The notes beneath the pieces were generated by a model. The model was not told where the DNA came from. It saw only the letters and a program-made list of their open reading frames with translations, and made no database searches. A stretch of 32,145 bases of DNA, from positions 1 to 32,145 of the forward strand of contig JAFXUS010000001.1 of the NCBI GenBank assembly GCA_017535125.1. Reading direction: 5' to 3'. This DNA comes from Bacteroidales bacterium. GTDB taxonomy: Bacteria; Bacteroidota; Bacteroidia; Bacteroidales; UBA932. The translations under genes and the position numbers were made by a program. Shown piece by piece: positions 31,980 through 32,145 of this stretch (position 1 is the first letter of the stretch; each line of letters opens with the position of its first letter).

Positions 31980-32145
31980 CTACTCGCCCGCGACCCACTT
32001 GGTCTCAGCCAGCATGGTGCCGGACTTTTCGCCGGTGCTGGAGTTGACGTAGTAGTAGCGGAAGAAGATCTTCGGCGCAGCTGCGTTCGGAGTTCCGTTC
32101 TTGGCCACGTAATCGGCACGGATGTCGATAGCGACCGCGGTGGGC
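31980..32145 (-). CDS. C-terminal fragment of an unidentified protein, cut by the window edge
   Basis: Reading inward from the right edge, an open frame of 54 codons ends with TAG at 31982-31980. It contains AIDIRADYVAKNGTP and KIFFRYYYVNSSTGEK, and ends KWVAGE. The alternating aromatic and polar residues suggest beta strands of an exported or surface protein. I do not recognise the family. Codon use matches the neighbouring genes, and a strong terminator lies 35 bp downstream, both of which support a real gene. Confidence 0.65.
   Translation of the reverse strand, partial: PTAVAIDIRADYVAKNGTPNAAAPKIFFRYYYVNSSTGEKSGTMLAETKWVAGE

Overview
The window looks like a chromosomal segment of a GC-rich member of the Bacteroidales, probably a gut or rumen lineage; I cannot name the genus. 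The evidence is a divergent SusC/SusD polysaccharide-uptake pair next to a hybrid two-component regulator and a GH97 enzyme, many promoters of the Bacteroidetes type (TTTG, about 20 bp, TAnnTTTG), few recognisable Shine-Dalgarno sequences, and surface proteins of classes typical of the phylum.

Layout. Positions 1-2100 form an AT-richer accessory patch. It holds a stand-alone CdiA-C-terminus-like nuclease gene, an Rpn/PD-(D/E)XK nuclease gene with tandem 12-bp repeats, a candidate small RNA, and GGGAGGC-type terminators. Positions 2123-13149 are a small polysaccharide utilisation locus: susD and susC on the minus strand, a hybrid two-component system (HTCS) and a GH97 glycosidase on the plus strand. 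The divergent region contains a candidate AraC-type operator. Positions 13175-15828 hold nrdG and nrdD (anaerobic ribonucleotide reductase). Positions 15961-18890 hold an outer-membrane barrel protein, a lipoprotein and a MATE exporter. Positions 18955-24138 are a purine cluster (purA, purB, purC, purF), followed by a COG0731-type radical SAM gene. Positions 25252-27504 are an NfeD-flotillin-XRE operon. Positions 27598-30498 are a vitamin B12 uptake unit: promoter, cobalamin riboswitch, btuB and a short FecCD-type permease. Positions 30499-31579 hold an FMN-binding lipoprotein and a HAD phosphatase. A tRNA-Ala(GGC) gene and the 3' end of an exported-type protein gene close the window.

How the genes work together. 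The HTCS probably senses a glycan fragment in the periplasm and activates susCD, while GH97 trims the imported sugar. The pur genes cover four IMP/AMP steps. The B12 riboswitch should control btuB and the permease together. The intergenic DNA is unusually rich in structure: three copies of a long hairpin with a conserved 21-nt apical loop, a pair of sister hairpins sharing a TTGTGTCCC core, two REP-like hairpins with a TCARG loop, an 85-nt hairpin between purC and purB, and a 92-bp element inside the btuB promoter flanked by a 23-bp direct repeat. At least three genes carry TAnnTTTG exactly 4 nt before ATG, which suggests leaderless mRNAs.

No wholly new multi-gene system is evident. The strongest new leads are the candidate HTCS operator, the small RNA overlapping the toxin-like gene, the structured repeat family and the element in the btuB promoter. 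All calls come from reading the sequence and from remembered family features; no searches were run.
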